Below are positions 16,443 through 25,309 of a stretch of DNA of 64,000 bases, in pieces; the stretch's first letter is position 1; every line of letters starts with the position of its first letter. Location of the stretch: contig NZ_RBXO01000001.1 of the NCBI RefSeq assembly GCF_003634935.1, positions 1,389,501 through 1,453,500 on the forward strand, written 5' to 3'. The position numbers and the translations under genes were made by a program. This stretch comes from Saccharothrix australiensis (GTDB lineage: Bacteria > Actinomycetota > Actinomycetes > Mycobacteriales > Pseudonocardiaceae). The notes beneath the pieces are model-generated. The model was not told the origin of the DNA, searched no databases, and saw only the letters and a list, made by a program, of their open reading frames with translations.

Positions 16443-17105
16443 TCAGGACCAGGAGTGCACCGCGGCGTGCCAGAACCACCCGATGCTCGCTTCCAGCAGG
16501 CGCGCGGCGAAGACCGCGTCGTCCGGGTCGTCGCCGCGCCGGAGGCCGTCGTCGACCACCTCCAGGGCGAGGTGCAGCAGGTCCTCCGACGCCGTTCCCT
16601 CGTAGTAGTCGAAGAACTCGTCCGGCACGTCGAACGCGGCGTCGCGCGCGGCGGCGGCGATCGCCACGCAGTCGGGGAAGTAGACGGTCATGTCGGCGTG
16701 CAGGGCCAGCGCCAGCGACGCCTGGTCGCCGGTGACCGCGATCCACGACAGGCAGCCGCTGAAGGCGTGGATCGCGGGGTCGGGCACGCGCCGCCGCAGG
16801 TCGGCGTCGGACAGCCCGAGCGCGCGGGCGCAGGCGGCGAGCTTGGGCGAGGCGTTGTCGACCAGTTCGGTGATGCGGGTGAAGAACTTCGTCGCCGGCT
16901 GGTGTGCGTAGCGCGCCAGCCCCACGCCGTAGGCCACCAGTTCCGCGTGGTGCGCCTGGAGTTCGGTCAGCACCATGCCGCGCAGGTGCTCCGGCGCGAG
17001 CGCCCCGTCCCGCGCCCGCGCCAGGACGGCGTTGGCGATCGGCTCGGCGTCGCGCCGGGCGCGGAGTCGTCCGGCGAGGTCGGCTGCGGTGGCGGGTGTC
17101 GTCAC
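16443..17105 (-). CDS. Heme-oxygenase-like (TenA/HDO fold) protein
   Basis: 220 all-helical residues from GTG with GGAGGACACC before it, the same leader as the HisF-like gene. LTELQAHHAELVAYG (about 47-60), ALHADMTVYFPDC (about 135-146) and FFDYYEGTASEDL (about 164-176) follow the helix pattern of TenA and heme-oxygenase-like diiron oxidases. The end is WFWHAAVHSW. Candidate metal ligands are E49, H53 and the His/Asp/Glu of the later helices. In other NRPS-like operons such proteins act as N-oxygenases or oxidative cleavage enzymes. A similar domain appears at the C-terminus of the neighbouring NRPS. Enzymatic role here is inferred. Confidence 0.7.
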   Translation of the reverse strand: MTTPATAADLAGRLRARRDAEPIANAVLARARDGALAPEHLRGMVLTELQAHHAELVAYGVGLARYAHQPATKFFTRITELVDNASPKLAACARALGLSDADLRRRVPDPAIHAFSGCLSWIAVTGDQASLALALHADMTVYFPDCVAIAAAARDAAFDVPDEFFDYYEGTASEDLLHLALEVVDDGLRRGDDPDDAVFAARLLEASIGWFWHAAVHSWS

Positions 17106-17153
17106 GGTGTCCTCCACGGTTCGGCGGTGCTGGTCGTCGGTGCGCACGCCTGC

Positions 17154-20100
17154 TCAGCCCGAGACGACGGACGCCCCGTACGCGCGCAGGAGGGCGTCGA
17201 CCCGGTCCGCGGCCCCGATGACGTCCGCCGGGTCCTCGCCGTCCTCGACGGCTCGGGCGATGACCTCCGCGCACGCGTCGTGCCAGGGCGGGAACACCTG
17301 CTGGGCGTCCTCGACGCAGCGCAGCAGCGGGTCGGGGACCGGTGTGGCCGCGTGGCGCAGGGCGTGGCCCAGTTCCGCGCAGACCGCCGCGTGCGTCAGC
17401 AGCAGGCACCGCACGGCCGCCGCCGCGACGCCGGGACCGGAGTCGTCGGCCAAGGCGGTCAGGAACGCGGCGACGTCGGCGGCGCCGGCGGGCACCGCGT
17501 CCGGGTCGGTCCCGGCCTGCCGCTCGTCCGCCTGCCGCTCGTCCGCCGACCGCTCGTCCGCCGACCGCTCGTCGGCGGCCCGCGCGTGTACGGCGGTCGC
17601 GCGCACCGCCTCGGCGAGCCCGTCGAACAGCGCGCCGCCGGGCGTGCCGCGGAACCTGCGCGCCAGCCGGGTGAGCGCCTCGACCTCGACCGGCCGCCGG
17701 TGCGCCTCGCCCGCGGTGAAGCGGCGGAGCAGAGCGGGGTCCAGGTCGGCGCGGACGGCGGCCTCCGCCAGCGGGTTCGCGTCCAGGTGGGCCCTCAGGG
17801 CGGGCAGCGCGCGCTCGGCGAGCGCGGTTCCGGTCGGCGGCGGGTCGTCCGCGGGCGGTCGGCGCGTGGCCTCCCGGCGCGCGGGCGGCGTCGGCAGGAA
17901 ACCCGTGCGGGCCAGGAAGTCGAGGTGGGTGTCGAGCAGGTCCGCGTCCACGGCGGGCAGGCGCGGCCCCGCGCCGTCCGTGGCCCGTCGCGTGTTGGTG
18001 CGGCTGCACTCCGGGAAGTTCCCGGCGAACTGCATCTCCTCGACCGTGGCCGCCGTGCCCGCCACGCGCTCGTGGAACAGCGGGAGGTAGGGGGTCATCG
18101 GGCGGTACGGGTCCGCCCGGCTCAGGTCCGTCACGTGCCGGACCCACTCGGCGTAGGGCACGTCGCGGACCGGGTACCCGCGGTGGCGCAAGCGGTCCAC
18201 GAGCAGGGCGAGGCGCGCCGGGCGCGGGTTGACCAGGTGGTGCGTCCGGCCGTCGGGCCGCCGGCCGCGCACGATGTGGACGATCGCCTCGGCGGTGTAG
18301 TCCACCGGCACGAGGTCGAGCGGGAGGGCGACGTCCGGGGCCAGCCCGGTGTCGACGATCGTGCGGAGCCACGTGCACAGGAACGTGTCGGTGTTCCAGG
18401 TGCCGCGGTCGCGCGTGCCGGTGATCTCGGACGGGCGGTGGATCGTCACCGGCAGGCCGCGGCGGGCGGCCTCCCGCACCAGCGCCTCGGCCACCCACTT
18501 GGTCTCGAAGTAGCCCAGCGCGAGGCGTTCCGGGAAGTCGGGCAGCCGGTCCTCCAGGACGTAGCGGACGCCGGTGCCGGCGTACCCGGTCAGCACGGAG
18601 ATGGTGGAGACGTGGTGGAACGCCTTGAGCCTCGGCGCGGCGGCGAGGTCGAGCAGCGCGCGGACGCCGTCGACGTTGCTGTCCCGCAACGACTCGTACG
18701 GGTAGGCGAAGTTCACCGCCGCGCCGGCGTGGACGACGGTGTCCACCGCCTCGGCGAGCAGGCCGTACCGCTCCTCGGCCAGCCCGAGGCGCGGCGCGGA
18801 CAGGTCGCCCGGCAGCGGCACCACGTGGTCGGCGACCCGCTCGTGGTCCAGGCCGTAGCGGCGGGCGCGGCCGGCGAGCCTGCGGCGCGCGTGCGCCTCG
18901 TCGTCCGCCCGGACCAGGCACCACACCTCCCGCACGCCGGTGGCGACGAGGCGGTCGAGGAGGTGCACGCCGAGGAAGCCGGACGCGCCGGTGAGCAGCA
19001 CCCGGCGGGGCGCGGTCGGGTCGCCGGCGGGCGGCGCGGTGAAGCGCACCCCCGCGGGCAGCCGGGCCTCCCGGCGGAGGTCCGCGGCGGTCGCCGCGCC
19101 GCTGCCGCCCGCGCCTCCCCGGTCCGCGCCCCCGCGGTCCGCGCCCCCGCGGTCGCCGGCTGCTCTCCCGGTGTCGTCGCGGACGGCCTCGACCCGCCGC
19201 GCGAACCGCTCCAGGCCCGGATCGGCCAGCAGGGCGCGGATCAGCGATCCGGCGCGGTCCGGCGGTATGCCCACCCGGTCGCCCACCGCGGCGACGACCT
19301 GCGCCACCTGCACGGACTGGCCGCCCAGCGCGAAGAAGTCGTCGTGCCGCCCGACCGAGGGCACGCCCAGCGCCCGTCGCCACACCGACGCCACGTCGCG
19401 CTCGACGGCGGTGCGCGGCCCGTCCCGCTCGTCCACCGCGACCGGCTCGGCCGCCGCGGCCCTCCGCAGGCGCTCCCGGTCCACCTTCCCGTTCGACGTC
19501 AGCGGCATGTCGTCCACGACCCTGATCTCGGTGGGGACCATGAACGCCGGCAGCCGGTCCCGCAGCCGCCGGCGCAGCGCCGAGGGCAGCGCCCGCCGGT
19601 CGGCGTCCCGCGCCACCGTCACCCACCCGCACAGGTGCTCGCCGCCGTCCGGCCCCTCGACCAGCGCCACCACCGCCTCCTCCACCCGGTGCAGGGAGGC
19701 CAGCACGAGCTCGATCTCGCGCAGCTCCACGCGCGAGCCGTCGATCTTGACCTGCCGGTCCCGGCGGCCGAGGAACTCCAGCACACCGTCCCGCCGCCAC
19801 CGGGCCACGTCGCCGGTGCGGTACAGCACCCCGCCGTCGCGGTGCCCGAACGGGTCCGCCACGAACCGCTGCGCGGTGAGGCCCGGCATGCCGAGGTAGC
19901 CCAGGGCCACCCCGTCGCCGCCGACCCACAGCTCGCCCTCCTCGCCGACGTCGGCCGGCGAGCCGTCCTCGCGCACCACGTACGCCGTGGAGTCGCTGAT
20001 CGGCCGCCCGATCGGCACCGCCTCCGCCTCCGGCGGCAACTCGTCCACCACGTGCGCGGTGCTCAGGCCGGTGTTCTCGGTGGGGCCGTAGCCGTCGACC

Positions 20101-21026
20101 AGCCGCTCGGGCCGCCCCTCCGCGAGCAGCTTCCGCACCACGTTCGGGTTCAGCGCGTCACCGCCCGCGACCAGCGTGCGCAGCCCGCGGAACATCCCCG
20201 GCCGCTGGGCCGCGAACTGGTGGAACAGCGCGGAGCCCAGCCACATCGCGGTCACCCGCTCCCGCCGCAGGAGCGCGTCCAGCCCGGCCGCCGACAGGAC
20301 GGTCTCGCGCCTCGGCACCACCAGGCGCGCACCGTTGAGCAACGCGCCGAACAGCTCGAACACGGACATGTCGAAGGTCGGGTTGACGGTCGCGCACACC
20401 ACGTCGTCACCGCGGAACGACACGGGTCCCGTGCTCCGCGCCAGCCGCACCACCGCGCGGTGCGGCACCACGACGCCCTTGGGCGTGCCGGTGGAGCCGG
20501 ACGTGAACATGACGTAGGCGGGCGCGAGCGCGGTCAGCTCGGGCGTCGGCGGCGGCGCGGCGTCGGTGACCTCGCCGGCGTCCACCGCGACCACGTCCGG
20601 TGGCAGCCCGGCGTCCCCGCCGGCGGGCACGACCGCGACCGCGCACCCCGCCCGGCGGAGGACGGTCTCCACCCGCGACGACGGGCTGTCCGGGTCGACC
20701 GGCACCCACCGGCCACCCGCGCGCAGGACGGCGAGGATCGCCACGTACGCGTCCACCGACCGCTCCAGCGCCACCGCGACCGGGTCGCCTGCCCGGACGC
20801 CCCGGCCGCCCAGCACCGCCGCCAGGACGTCCGCGCGGCGGCGGAGTTCGCCGTAGGTGAGGTCCGCGCCGTCCTCCGGGGACAGCGCGACCGCGTCGGG
20901 GGCCGCCTCGACCTGGTCGAGGAACAACTGGTGCACGAGCGCGTCGCGCGGGTATCCCGTGCTGGTGCGATTCCACTCCCGCACGCGGTCCAGGTGTTCG
21001 GCCCGCTGCATTTCCCGCAATTCCAC
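17154..21026 (-). CDS. NRPS-like A-T-reductase with C-terminal helical domain
   Basis: 1,290 residues, GTG start with GAGGAG 7 bases before. The adenylation domain (about 30-510) has FTSGSTGTPKG, FDMSVFELF, DGYGPTENTG, LYRTGD and LTSNGKVDR. By-eye pocket residues read roughly D-M-F-W-V-G-G-G-L, closest to small hydrophobic (valine-like) codes, with low certainty. The carrier domain has FFALGGQSVQ (about 560). The terminal reductase has LLTGASGFLGVHLL (about 680) and YFETK (about 838), so the bound aminoacyl thioester should be released as an aldehyde or alcohol. There is no condensation domain. After the reductase is an extra helical region of about 270 residues resembling the adjacent heme-oxygenase-like protein and interrupted by an ADERS repeat. 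This is the core enzyme of the operon. Confidence 0.85.
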   Translation of the reverse strand: MELREMQRAEHLDRVREWNRTSTGYPRDALVHQLFLDQVEAAPDAVALSPEDGADLTYGELRRRADVLAAVLGGRGVRAGDPVAVALERSVDAYVAILAVLRAGGRWVPVDPDSPSSRVETVLRRAGCAVAVVPAGGDAGLPPDVVAVDAGEVTDAAPPPTPELTALAPAYVMFTSGSTGTPKGVVVPHRAVVRLARSTGPVSFRGDDVVCATVNPTFDMSVFELFGALLNGARLVVPRRETVLSAAGLDALLRRERVTAMWLGSALFHQFAAQRPGMFRGLRTLVAGGDALNPNVVRKLLAEGRPERLVDGYGPTENTGLSTAHVVDELPPEAEAVPIGRPISDSTAYVVREDGSPADVGEEGELWVGGDGVALGYLGMPGLTAQRFVADPFGHRDGGVLYRTGDVARWRRDGVLEFLGRRDRQVKIDGSRVELREIELVLASLHRVEEAVVALVEGPDGGEHLCGWVTVARDADRRALPSALRRRLRDRLPAFMVPTEIRVVDDMPLTSNGKVDRERLRRAAAAEPVAVDERDGPRTAVERDVASVWRRALGVPSVGRHDDFFALGGQSVQVAQVVAAVGDRVGIPPDRAGSLIRALLADPGLERFARRVEAVRDDTGRAAGDRGGADRGGADRGGAGGSGAATAADLRREARLPAGVRFTAPPAGDPTAPRRVLLTGASGFLGVHLLDRLVATGVREVWCLVRADDEAHARRRLAGRARRYGLDHERVADHVVPLPGDLSAPRLGLAEERYGLLAEAVDTVVHAGAAVNFAYPYESLRDSNVDGVRALLDLAAAPRLKAFHHVSTISVLTGYAGTGVRYVLEDRLPDFPERLALGYFETKWVAEALVREAARRGLPVTIHRPSEITGTRDRGTWNTDTFLCTWLRTIVDTGLAPDVALPLDLVPVDYTAEAIVHIVRGRRPDGRTHHLVNPRPARLALLVDRLRHRGYPVRDVPYAEWVRHVTDLSRADPYRPMTPYLPLFHERVAGTAATVEEMQFAGNFPECSRTNTRRATDGAGPRLPAVDADLLDTHLDFLARTGFLPTPPARREATRRPPADDPPPTGTALAERALPALRAHLDANPLAEAAVRADLDPALLRRFTAGEAHRRPVEVEALTRLARRFRGTPGGALFDGLAEAVRATAVHARAADERSADERSADERQADERQAGTDPDAVPAGAADVAAFLTALADDSGPGVAAAAVRCLLLTHAAVCAELGHALRHAATPVPDPLLRCVEDAQQVFPPWHDACAEVIARAVEDGEDPADVIGAADRVDALLRAYGASVVSG
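17517..17581. repeat. 15-bp tandem repeat inside the NRPS gene
   Basis: Four near-identical 15-base units encode ADERS/ADERQ in tandem within the C-terminal extension of the NRPS. The units stay in frame, so they lengthen a charged linker between two helical halves. Copy number probably varies between strains by slippage. Confidence 0.7.
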
Positions 21027-21120
21027 GGCAAACTCCTCATCGCGCCGCCGGACGGGGAGTGGGGCCGCGCGGTGGAATGCGCATCACGCCGGGCGTCGGC
21101 GGGCGAAGATATCTGTGGCG

Positions 21121-21149
21121 AACGTATTACCGCTGGTCGGAGAGGGCAA
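21121..21149 (-). promoter_or_regulatory. Likely promoter of the NRPS operon
   Basis: On the minus strand TTGCCC (21144-21149) and TACGTT (21121-21126) are 17 bases apart, about 95 bases before the NRPS GTG at 21026. The 334-base gap between the response-regulator stop and the NRPS start holds no gene, so an own promoter is expected here. Assignment is by pattern only. Confidence 0.45.
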
Positions 21150-21360
21150 GAGGCCGATCGGGTAGCCGCGCTCACAACGTCGTTCGGCCTCCTGGGTGCA
21201 TTTCCGGGGGTGACCTGCCGGAAGTCCGGGGACCGTTCCGGGAAATTCCGCGCACCCGGCTCGTCCGATTCGTGCCGGCGGGGTAGAGGGTGGTGGGCCA
21301 TCCGGAAAAGGGCGGATCACCCACCCTCGAAAGGCGGTCGCGTGGTGGCGCTGTGCGGGT

Positions 21361-22029
21361 TCAGGGCGCGTCGTCGGGGGTCAGCCGCAGTTGGCTCGCC
21401 AGCAGCGCGGCCTGCACGCGGTTGTCCAGGCGCAGCTTGCCGAGGGTCCGGGAGACGTAGGTCTTGACCGTCGACACGCTCATGTGGAGGCGTTCGGCGA
21501 TCTCGGCGTTGTTCAGGCCGAGCCCCACTTGGCCGAGCACCTCGCGTTCCCGCTCGCTGAGCAGGTCGAGCCGCTGGGCGGCGGCGGGGAAGGCGGTCGA
21601 CGCCGTGGCGCGGCCCGAGATGCGCCGGATGATGCGCCTGCTCAGCTCGGTGTTCACCACCGACGCGCCGCCGTTCACCGCGCGGACGGCGTTGATCAGG
21701 TCCTTCGGCGAGAGCTGCTTGAGCAGGAACCCGTCCGCGCCCGCGGTCATCGCGTCGATCATGAGCTGGTCGTCGTTGAAGGTGGTCAGCGCCAGCACGA
21801 GCGGCGGCTCCGGGTCCTGCTTCAGCCGCGCGGTGGCGGTCACCCCGTCCACCCTGGGCATGCGCAGGTCCATCAGCACCACGTCGGGGCGGTGCTCCCG
21901 GCACAGCGCGACCGCCTCCGCGCCGTCGCCCGCCTCGCCGACCACCTCGATGTCCTCCGCGGACTCCAGGATCGCCCGCGTCCCGGCGCGGATCAGGGCC
22001 TGGTCGTCGACGACGAGCACCCTGATCAC
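21361..22029 (-). CDS. NarL/LuxR-family response regulator
   Basis: 222 residues. The receiver domain begins RVLVVDDQALIRAG; the phospho-acceptor Asp is in VVLMDLRMPRVDG (about residue 53), with Thr in LALTTFND and Lys in FLLKQLSP. The C-terminal LuxR HTH reads LSEREREVLGQVGLGLNNAE, then STVKTYVSRTLGKL. The GTG overlaps the kinase stop by 4 bases (GTGA), so kinase and regulator are co-translated. It lies upstream of and co-directional with the NRPS operon and could control it, but no binding site was recognised. Confidence 0.9.
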   Translation of the reverse strand: MIRVLVVDDQALIRAGTRAILESAEDIEVVGEAGDGAEAVALCREHRPDVVLMDLRMPRVDGVTATARLKQDPEPPLVLALTTFNDDQLMIDAMTAGADGFLLKQLSPKDLINAVRAVNGGASVVNTELSRRIIRRISGRATASTAFPAAAQRLDLLSEREREVLGQVGLGLNNAEIAERLHMSVSTVKTYVSRTLGKLRLDNRVQAALLASQLRLTPDDAP

Positions 22030-23273
22030 GACGCCGATCGTCCCACGTGGTCCGGGGTGCCGCGACCGGACGGCGGGCAGGGCAGGTCGGCGCGCAGCAC
22101 GAACCGGGTCGCGTCGTCCGACGGCGCGGCGGTGAGGCCGCCGCCGGCCAGCGCCGCCTCCTCGGCGAGCAGCCGCAGGCCCCGGCCCGTGCCGGGCAGG
22201 GACGGCCGGTCGAGCGCGGGCAGCGGGCTGGTCACGATCAGCCGCACGCGGTCGTCCGCGCGGGTCAGCCCGATCTCGGCGCGCGGCTCGTCGGCGTGCC
22301 GCAGCACGTTGATCAGCGACTCGCGGACGATGCGGTAGCACAGGTCCCCGGCGGTCGCGTCGCAGCCGTCGACGGCGCCGACCGGGTGGTAGGACACCTC
22401 GACGCCGAGCGAGCGGTAGTCCCGCACCAGGTCGGCGATGTCGGCGAGGGAGAACCCGCCGGTGTCGTCGTCGGGTCCCGCCTCCGGCGCGGCGAGCACG
22501 TCGAGCACCTCGCCCAGCTCGCCGATGGCCTTCCGGCCGACCTCCATGATCAGGTCGCAGCGCTGCCGGACCGATTCGGTGGCCGTGGGGTCGACGCTGA
22601 TCGCGCCCGCCGTCGTCACCATCACGCTGACGTGGTGGCCGACGCCGTCGTGCATCATCGACGCCAGCCGGGCCCGCTCGGTCAGGCTCCGCTCCCGCAG
22701 CGTGCTCTCCCGCAGCCGCTGCTGCCGCAGCGCCGACTGCGCGGCGTGCCGCTCGCGGTCGGCCGACGCCTCTTCGAGGCTGTTCTTCGCCAGGCCCATG
22801 ACGAACGGCGCGATCGCGGCGAGCGACCAGTAGACCAGCCCGTTCACCCCGTTCGCGGGGAGGCTGGTCTCGAACTCGAACAGGCTGCCCGCGCCGGCGA
22901 CCGGCTCGAAGAACGCCTGGTGGATCGGCCACGCGAGCAGCACGGCCATCGCGCCGAAGGCGGGCAGCCAGCGCCGCCGCCTGGTCAGCGAGTAGGTCAT
23001 CACGTAGACCGGGTAGGGCAGGTCCGTCATGACGAACGTGACGCACGCGACCACCGTGGCGGGCCAGTCGTGCTCCCGCCGCCACAGCCCGAGCATGACC
23101 GCGCACAGCGCCGTGAGCGCGGCGAACAGCTGCGGCGACGGCGCGTGCGACGTGCGGTGCAGGTCGGTGAGCAGGCCCACCGCGGCGGGACCGGCGATCA
23201 CCAGCACCACCATGACGTCGCGCGCGCGCCGCAGCCGGAACAGGTGCTGCCAGTGGTCCATCACCCACGCCAT
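22026..23273 (-). CDS. HisKA_3 sensor histidine kinase
   Basis: About 415 residues. Several TM segments occupy the first 165 residues (VMVVLVIAGPAAVGLL, LFAALTALCAVMLGL, VACVTFVMTDLPYPVYVM, FGAMAVLLAWPI). A short coiled coil follows, then the phospho-His box ASMMHDGVGHHVSVM of NarX/DesK-type kinases and a HATPase domain (YRIVRESLINVLRHA; GRGLRLLAEEAALAGG). Start uncertain: ATG 23273 is taken, but the frame is open to a TTG at 23342, which instead looks like part of a TTGACG -35 box. It is divergent from the epimerase-like gene. The signal is unknown; only short loops face outside, suggesting membrane-intrinsic sensing. Confidence 0.85.
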   Translation of the reverse strand: MAWVMDHWQHLFRLRRARDVMVVLVIAGPAAVGLLTDLHRTSHAPSPQLFAALTALCAVMLGLWRREHDWPATVVACVTFVMTDLPYPVYVMTYSLTRRRRWLPAFGAMAVLLAWPIHQAFFEPVAGAGSLFEFETSLPANGVNGLVYWSLAAIAPFVMGLAKNSLEEASADRERHAAQSALRQQRLRESTLRERSLTERARLASMMHDGVGHHVSVMVTTAGAISVDPTATESVRQRCDLIMEVGRKAIGELGEVLDVLAAPEAGPDDDTGGFSLADIADLVRDYRSLGVEVSYHPVGAVDGCDATAGDLCYRIVRESLINVLRHADEPRAEIGLTRADDRVRLIVTSPLPALDRPSLPGTGRGLRLLAEEAALAGGGLTAAPSDDATRFVLRADLPCPPSGRGTPDHVGRSAS

Positions 23274-23445
23274 GCAAGCAGCCCGCCCACCGCGCGGCGA
23301 CTCGCGTTGCCACGATCGGGTCGTGTGGACCGCGTCCGTCAACCGGGGTCCACAGACCCGTCCGAGCCGTCATCGCGGGACGACGCGGCCCGCGTCCCGG
23401 CCGGTGTTCCCTGGAAGCACCGAACGCCGAACGACGGAGAAGACG

Positions 23446-24582
23446 ATGACCGCAGTCCTGCACCGCACGGAACAGCCCGCCGCCCCGGTCGCCCCGGTGC
23501 TCCCGCCCGCGCCCGCCCCGGCGCCGCGATCGGGTGGCGTCGCGGCGGTCCTCGGCGCGCGGACCGAGATCTTCACGCTCGCGCCGGTCCTCGGCGGGCT
23601 CGGCGACGCGGCCAGGGTGGTGCGCATGGGGCGGGCGACGCCCGGCGTGCCGGCCGACGTGCCGCCCGCCCGTGCCCGCGACTGCCGGATCGCGGTCGCG
23701 CTGGAGCAGATGAAGCGGGAGTTCGCCGCCGACCGGCCGGACGTCGTGCTCGTGCCGGGCGCGACCGACGTCGCGGTGGCCGGCGCGCTGGCCGCCAAGT
23801 CGAGCGGCATCCCGCTGGTGCGCGTGGACGCCGGCCTGCGCGGCGAGCTGCCCGAGGAGCGGAACCGGGTGCTGCTCGACCAGGTCTGCGACGTGCTGTG
23901 CGCGTCGACACCGGGCAACGTCGCGAACCTGGAGGCCGAGGGCCTCGGCGACCGGGAGGTGCGGCTGACCGGCAGCACCACGGTCGAGGCCGTGCGCCAC
24001 CGGCTCATGCCGCGGGCCGACCGGCTGGCCCTGCTGCGGGAGTGGGGGCTGGAGGCGGACGGGTACGTGCTGGCCACCATCGGGCACCCGGAGCACACCG
24101 ACGACGAGGAAGCGCTGTTCGCGATCACCAACCAGCTCGCCGGCGTGGTCGACGCCGGTCACCCGGTCGTGCTGCCCGTGGACCCGCGCACCAAGGCGGC
24201 GATGGCCCGCGCCGGCGTGCTGTCGTCCGGGATGGACCTGCGGGTGGTCGACCGGCTGTGGCACTCCGAGTTCCTGGCGCTGGCCGGGCACGCGGCGCTG
24301 CTGGTCTCCGACGGTGGCGTGGTGCAGGAGGAGGCGACCGTCCTCAAGCGACCGGTGCTGGTCGTGCGGCGGTCGACGGAGCGGCCGGAGGTGCTGCGGG
24401 ACTTCGGCGGGCTCGTCGGGCCGCACGACGACCTCACCGGCGTCGCGCTGGAGTGGCTGGCGGAGGGCGACGAGCGCCGGTCGCGCCTGGCGGACGTCCC
24501 GTCGCCGTTCGGGGACGGGCACGGTGGCGAGCGCATCGCCGAGGCGGCCCGCGACCTGGCCCGGCAGACCGCCCGACCCTGA
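23446..24582 (+). CDS. UDP-N-acetylglucosamine 2-epimerase-like protein
   Basis: 378 residues, ATG with GGAGA upstream. After a Pro/Ala-rich N-terminus of about 28 residues the protein follows the WecB/MnaA fold: PDVVLVPGATDVAVAGALAA, RVDAGLRG, LPEERNRVLLDQVCDVLCA, LTGSTTVEAV and LVSDGGVVQEEATVLKRP. Key positions differ from canonical non-hydrolysing epimerases: HVEAGLR reads RVDAGLR, the H-R-x-E-N segment reads IGHPEHTDDEE, and the first strand-loop before TEIFTLAPVL is altered. It is therefore a divergent member and may act on another nucleotide sugar. Neighbours give no sugar pathway. It could be expressed with, or independently of, the divergent two-component system. Confidence 0.75.
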   Translation: MTAVLHRTEQPAAPVAPVLPPAPAPAPRSGGVAAVLGARTEIFTLAPVLGGLGDAARVVRMGRATPGVPADVPPARARDCRIAVALEQMKREFAADRPDVVLVPGATDVAVAGALAAKSSGIPLVRVDAGLRGELPEERNRVLLDQVCDVLCASTPGNVANLEAEGLGDREVRLTGSTTVEAVRHRLMPRADRLALLREWGLEADGYVLATIGHPEHTDDEEALFAITNQLAGVVDAGHPVVLPVDPRTKAAMARAGVLSSGMDLRVVDRLWHSEFLALAGHAALLVSDGGVVQEEATVLKRPVLVVRRSTERPEVLRDFGGLVGPHDDLTGVALEWLAEGDERRSRLADVPSPFGDGHGGERIAEAARDLARQTARP

Positions 24583-24705
24583 CGGCGGCCCGCCCCTGAC
24601 GGCGGCCCGCCCCGTCGGGAGCGCGCCCGCGGGAATGTCCAATTTTTGGCGCGTACGGCCCCGATTGCCCACTTTTCTGTCTGTTCCCCGCGCGTGCGTA
24701 CTGCT

Positions 24706-24711
24706 TACTAT
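24706..24711 (+). promoter_or_regulatory. TACTAT -10 box of the TIR/HerA operon
   Basis: TACTAT ends 7 bases before the GTG at 24719, and no Shine-Dalgarno precedes that start. This is the usual geometry of leaderless actinobacterial transcripts. A convincing -35 was not seen. Confidence 0.5.
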
Positions 24712-24718
24712 TTGCCGC

Positions 24719-25309
24719 GTGTCCGGCTACCAGTTCGATTTGTTCATCAGTTACCCGCGTCGCGGTACTGTGCGGCAATGGTTGGTCAACCACTTCCAGC
24801 ACAAACTCCGGGAATGCCTGGCCGATCAGATCGCGCCGACGCCGAAGATCTACGTCGACAAGGACATGCCGCGCGGGGTGCACTGGCCGTCGAGCCTGCG
24901 GCACGCCTTACGGCACAGCAAGATCATGATCCAGTTGCTCACCCCGCAGTACTTCTGGTCGGACTGGTGCAGGGCCGAGTGGTACCACATGCTGGCCAGG
25001 GAGAAGATGCTCGGGTTGGCCAGCCTGGAGAAGCCCCAGGGACTCGTCTACCCCATCCTGTACGCGGATTCGGACAACTTCCCGCCGGAAGGGAAGGAAC
25101 GCGGCTGGTACGACTTCAAGGAATTCGCATACCCGGACCCCGGGTACCAGCAGACCCACGAGTTCATCCGCTTCCACCGGGAGGTCACCCGGCTCGCCGC
25201 CGACCTCGCGGCCCTGCTCCAGCAGGTGCCTCCCTGGCGGCCGGACTGGCCGGACGTCGACCCGCCCGACCCCGTGCTGCGGCCGACCCCGCCCCTGCCG
25301 AGGTTCTGA
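24719..25309 (+). CDS. TIR-domain protein, first gene of candidate defence operon
   Basis: 196 residues from GTG (SGYQFDLFISYPRRGTVRQW). The TIR fold is clear: first strand FDLFISYPRR, PKIYVDKDMPRGVHWPSSL for the box-2 region, and FWSDWCRAEW with the likely NAD-cleaving Glu at residue 87. The S-x-W-C-x-x-E signature is that of catalytic bacterial TIRs, which degrade NAD+ or make cyclic ADP-ribose signals during abortive infection. The last 40 residues are a Pro-rich tail (PPWRPDWPDVDPPDPVLRP). There is no other domain, so regulation must come from partners. The stop shares a base with the next ATG (TGATG). The start is leaderless in form. Confidence 0.85.
   Translation: MSGYQFDLFISYPRRGTVRQWLVNHFQHKLRECLADQIAPTPKIYVDKDMPRGVHWPSSLRHALRHSKIMIQLLTPQYFWSDWCRAEWYHMLAREKMLGLASLEKPQGLVYPILYADSDNFPPEGKERGWYDFKEFAYPDPGYQQTHEFIRFHREVTRLAADLAALLQQVPPWRPDWPDVDPPDPVLRPTPPLPRF

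Noticed and set aside
17517-17581. CRISPR-like array
   Set aside because: Repeat units are 15 bp, contiguous without spacers, and code for ADERS in frame.
15181-19929. A 1,582-codon minus-strand frame
   Set aside because: Only the last 413 codons are real (FAD oxidoreductase). The rest runs out of frame through the HO-like and NRPS genes.
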